Of a DNA stretch of 15,754 nt, positions 13,253 to 15,754 are shown one piece after another. The notes under the pieces are model-generated. The model was not told where the DNA came from and searched no databases. It saw only the letters and a list, made by a program, of their open reading frames with translations. How positions within the stretch are numbered: the first letter of the stretch is position 1; the number at the start of each line of letters is the position of its first letter. Position numbers and translations under genes: made by a program. Origin of the DNA: an uncultured Actinomyces sp. Lineage in GTDB: Bacteria > Actinomycetota > Actinomycetes > Actinomycetales > Actinomycetaceae. The stretch covers positions 1 to 15,754 of the forward strand of contig CALIEP010000116.1 of assembly GCA_938022345.1 (NCBI GenBank), in the 5' to 3' direction.

Positions 13253-14644
13253 GTGGCTCTCAAACAGGCGGCAGTCACTGTCACCGACGCTTCGGGTACT
13301 CAAGATCTCATTGTTCCTTTGGGGACAACAGTTACTGGCCTTCTGTCTATGCTCGATATCGATTCAACTGATCCGAGTCTTCAGATCACCGGAGCCGATG
13401 GTCGCGCTTTAAATTTGGGAGCCGTACTGGGAACAGACCTCCCCCAAGGCGTCCTTATTTCCATCACTTCCGGCCGCGAGCGCCAGATTCAAGAACAGCG
13501 CGCGATCGAGAGAACCTCCGACCCTTGGTTCCGCCCGTCCCTGGTCTTCACCATCTGCGGTCTTCTTGCCTGCGCAATGGACGCGCTCCTGATCTTCTGC
13601 GCGCTCGTTGCTCCCCGTTTTGCGACGAAGTTGTCCCTTCCTTGGTGGGCAACGCTCACGGTCGGGGCTTTGTCCTTGGTACTGTGCCTGGTCATGCTCT
13701 ACCAGCGCCGAGTCCACACCAACGCGGGACTGCTGTGTGCGTGGACGCTCAGCGCGGGGATTTCCTTCCTAGGGCTGCTGCCAGCACTGGGCAACGCGCG
13801 AATCTACGCCGAGGCCTCGCAGATCATGACGATGTCGCAGGTTGCGGCGCTCCTCTTCCCCCTGTGGGGCGCGACCGGCGTGGCGCTTGGCCTATGGCTG
13901 TGGCGCAGTACTCCCCTGAGCAGCGCACACGCAGTGAGCTGGGGGCTTCTCACGGGTTGCGCGACGGTTTTGACCTTCCTTGATGCGCCTCTTCATCGCG
14001 TTGCTCCCTTTGCTATTGCTTTCGCTGTTTGCGCGATTACCGCGTCGCCGAGCCTGTCGGTGCGGATTCCCGCCACGCAGTTGCTCGACATGCCGCTGGT
14101 AACGACTTCGGCACCGACTGTCCGCTCCCCCGAGGTCCCCTCCCCCTCGCGCATCACGGGTCGTCGCGTGAACCGCACGGTCACCGACGCGACCTCACGC
14201 ACACGCCTGGTGCAGTACGTGGGCTTGGGCTTGATCTTTGTTGGTGCGCCGGTCATTTACTCGATGGTTGGAATTCATTCGACGCGGCAGATCGCGTGCC
14301 TCGTGTTGGTCTGCGCTTCGGTGATCGCCTTGGTTGTGGTTCCCCGCGAGCGCCGCTGGGCGTCCTCGCGCGTTGTTCCTCGCGTGGGCGCGCTGATTTT
14401 GCTTGCGACGCTGTTGATTTCTCCCGCGTCCCGAGGCCTGGTTGGCAATGCTTATGCCGCGGCCGCTTTGGTCGTGCTGGGCTGCGTGTCGCTCATGTGG
14501 ACTCGCATGCGCGCCGAGCAGGACCATGCGCCTTTGATTGGGCGTTTTGCTGATATTTTCCAGGCGCTTTCATTGACCGTTATTTTCCCGGCCTCTTTCT
14601 TCGCTGCGGACCTCTTTGACCTCATTCGACAGGTGGCATCATGA
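13253..14644 (+). CDS. eccD: EccD-type type VII secretion membrane channel protein, 463 aa
   Basis: EccD forms the membrane vestibule of the ESX translocon. Residues ~5-75 read as the cytoplasmic ubiquitin-like domain (KQAAVTVTDASGTQDLIVPL, later LPQGVLISITSG). From about 95 to the end, eleven hydrophobic segments can be counted, with a long hydrophilic loop of roughly 45 residues (LLDMPLVTTSAP to DATSRTR) between the sixth and seventh. Eleven helices after a ubiquitin fold, at 460-500 residues, is the normal EccD layout. The start is GTG at 13253, with AGGAGG at 13243-13248 four bases before it; no in-frame ATG offers a better site. Its stop overlaps the ATG of the RDD gene (ATGA). It is transcribed away from eccC across a shared intergenic region. 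Base composition is GC-rich, like eccC and unlike the cargo cassettes. Confidence 0.92.
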   Translation: MALKQAAVTVTDASGTQDLIVPLGTTVTGLLSMLDIDSTDPSLQITGADGRALNLGAVLGTDLPQGVLISITSGRERQIQEQRAIERTSDPWFRPSLVFTICGLLACAMDALLIFCALVAPRFATKLSLPWWATLTVGALSLVLCLVMLYQRRVHTNAGLLCAWTLSAGISFLGLLPALGNARIYAEASQIMTMSQVAALLFPLWGATGVALGLWLWRSTPLSSAHAVSWGLLTGCATVLTFLDAPLHRVAPFAIAFAVCAITASPSLSVRIPATQLLDMPLVTTSAPTVRSPEVPSPSRITGRRVNRTVTDATSRTRLVQYVGLGLIFVGAPVIYSMVGIHSTRQIACLVLVCASVIALVVVPRERRWASSRVVPRVGALILLATLLISPASRGLVGNAYAAAALVVLGCVSLMWTRMRAEQDHAPLIGRFADIFQALSLTVIFPASFFAADLFDLIRQVAS

Positions 14645-15754
14645 GCGAGCTTCGTATTACTCCGGTTCAGGTTCCTGTTTCCCAGGCACGGGGCGTGGAC
14701 GAGATGGGTTTTGCCGGACAGCCGAGTTACCCTGGCCAGCCTGATTTCGGTGCTTCCATGGGGTTCCCGGGACAGCCGGGGGCTTTTGCCGCGCCCACTG
14801 CGGCACCGCGCAGCTACTCGGCACCTGCGAGCGGTGGCGCGCTGGCGGCTGCTTACCTGATCGATATGGTGTGTTTTGCGGTGCTAACGGCCATGGCCTG
14901 GTGGGTGTATCCCTCGTTGCCGGTTGTTGTGATTGTTGCCTGCGAGCTGTGGATTATTGCGACGTTCATTCGTGCGCGTTCGGGGCGTACTCTCGGTGCT
15001 TTTGCGATGCAGATCGCTGCTATTTCTACGCAGCCAACTCCCACCGAGCGCGGGGTGGAGTTTGACCGTGCACCGGGTTTGGGCAGGCAGAGTGCGCATA
15101 GCTTCATCATGTTGCTCTTGCACGTAACAGTCGTTGGACCGGTGATCACGTGGGCTATTGCTCGAGATGGTCAGACCTGGGTTGATCGCGTGTGCGGCAT
15201 GGGGAACCTCGATATTCGTGCGAGCCGCTCGGGTGCGTCTGAGGCTGTTTTTGCCTCGCGTCAGACTTCCGCAAGCGAGGCCGTGCCTGGCTCAGTTGCT
15301 GCGCCCTCCCCTGCTCATCAGTGGGCTGGTCCTTCTGCTTCTCCCGAGGCCGTGCCCGGCTCAGTTGCTGCGCCTTCGCCCGCTCCGATGGCTCCGCCTA
15401 CGACTGCGCCGGTCCAGGTTGCTCCACCCGTAGCGCCTGTGGCTGCGCCAGATCCGGTGGTTATGTCCGCTCCGGCTCCTACCGGGGCACCGGTGGAAGC
15501 ACCGATTGCCGCTCCCGCACCTACGGGCGCTCCTGTTTCGACGGCTGCTCCTGCTGTTTCGGCGCCCGTTCAGCAGCCGGTTCCACCGGCGGGGCCCGTT
15601 GTTCCCGCACGGCATGGCTGGGCCTCGGCAATGCCGAAGGTTCCCCAAGCGCCAACCCCGCAGGCAAGTGCGCCGCAGCAGGCCGCGCCGAGGCCGTCTT
15701 TCTCCTCGGAGCCGACGCTGGCGATCATTGTTGATGATGGGCAGCGCATTGAGG
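14641..15754 (+). CDS. RDD-family membrane protein with Pro/Ala linker leading into an FHA-like domain (3' end outside window)
   Basis: The frame begins at ATG 14641, overlapping the eccD stop (ATGA), and is still open at the window end after 371 residues. The N-terminal ~65 residues are Gly/Pro-rich with PGQP repeats. Residues ~66-190 are an RDD domain with three membrane helices (about 70-92, 93-112, 153-173), GRTLGAFAMQI at 115-125 and the late signature TWVDRVCGM at 179-187. The first conserved Arg of the RDD signature (family pattern R-x-x-A-x-x-D) is not seen in ASGGALAAAYLID, although the Asp is. Residues ~195-355 are a Pro/Ala/Val linker with repeats, and the last visible residues (TLAIIVDDGQRIE, 359-371) look like the first strand of an FHA phosphothreonine-binding domain. 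RDD-FHA proteins are regular members of actinobacterial type VII loci. A signalling or scaffold role via phosphothreonine is inferred; the FHA call rests on very few residues. Confidence 0.85.
   Translation, partial: MSELRITPVQVPVSQARGVDEMGFAGQPSYPGQPDFGASMGFPGQPGAFAAPTAAPRSYSAPASGGALAAAYLIDMVCFAVLTAMAWWVYPSLPVVVIVACELWIIATFIRARSGRTLGAFAMQIAAISTQPTPTERGVEFDRAPGLGRQSAHSFIMLLLHVTVVGPVITWAIARDGQTWVDRVCGMGNLDIRASRSGASEAVFASRQTSASEAVPGSVAAPSPAHQWAGPSASPEAVPGSVAAPSPAPMAPPTTAPVQVAPPVAPVAAPDPVVMSAPAPTGAPVEAPIAAPAPTGAPVSTAAPAVSAPVQQPVPPAGPVVPARHGWASAMPKVPQAPTPQASAPQQAAPRPSFSSEPTLAIIVDDGQRIE
15277..15385 (+). repeat. In-frame 69-bp-spaced direct repeat in the RDD protein linker
   Basis: Two nearly identical ~40-base blocks, 15277-15316 and 15346-15385, start 69 bases (23 codons) apart and encode the same EAVPGSVAAPSPA. 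They differ mainly at third codon positions. A further short repeat (PAPTGAPV) follows twice. This fits a slipped or unequal duplication lengthening a disordered linker. Confidence 0.8.

Overview
The window looks like chromosomal DNA of a high-GC Gram-positive actinobacterium, most likely of the Actinomyces/Schaalia kind. This is inferred from gene content and base composition; no rRNA or tRNA is present to test it. Its core is part of a type VII (ESX-like) secretion locus: an EccC-type FtsK/SpoIIIE motor ATPase, an EccD-type 11-helix membrane channel subunit, an RDD membrane protein running into what looks like an FHA domain, and two two-gene cassettes that look like secreted cargo. EccB, EccE and a mycosin are not in the window and could lie beyond either end.

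Layout. 1-630: the C-terminal end of a low-complexity Ala/Gly/Ser/Thr-rich protein, followed by a strong intrinsic terminator. 692-982: a small YciI-family protein with an excellent ribosome binding site. 1014-1899: a decayed IS30-family insertion sequence whose transposase has frameshifts, stops and a deletion in the catalytic core. 2088-8895 (minus strand): two tandem copies of the same module, each a small helical protein of 114 or 119 aa, translationally coupled to a large DUF6571-like protein of 989 or 945 aa that carries a W-x-G turn near its N terminus. Each module ends in its own perfect-stem terminator. 9115-13086 (minus): eccC, whose reading frame is cut by one in-frame TAA into a 281-aa membrane-anchor part and a 1033-aa part with three ATPase domains. 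13087-13252: a divergent intergenic region. 13253-15754 (plus): eccD, overlapped (ATGA) by the RDD/FHA gene that leaves the window.

How the parts fit. EccD would form the membrane channel and EccC the motor that recognises and drives substrates. The cassettes lie directly downstream of eccC on the same strand and are the obvious candidate substrates, with the small proteins as possible co-secreted partners. The cassettes are visibly less GC-rich than eccC and eccD and lie beside an IS remnant, which fits exchangeable cargo next to a more conserved machine. The two points most worth a second look are the in-frame stop in eccC, because the codons on both sides continue the family sequence, and the duplicated two-gene cassette.
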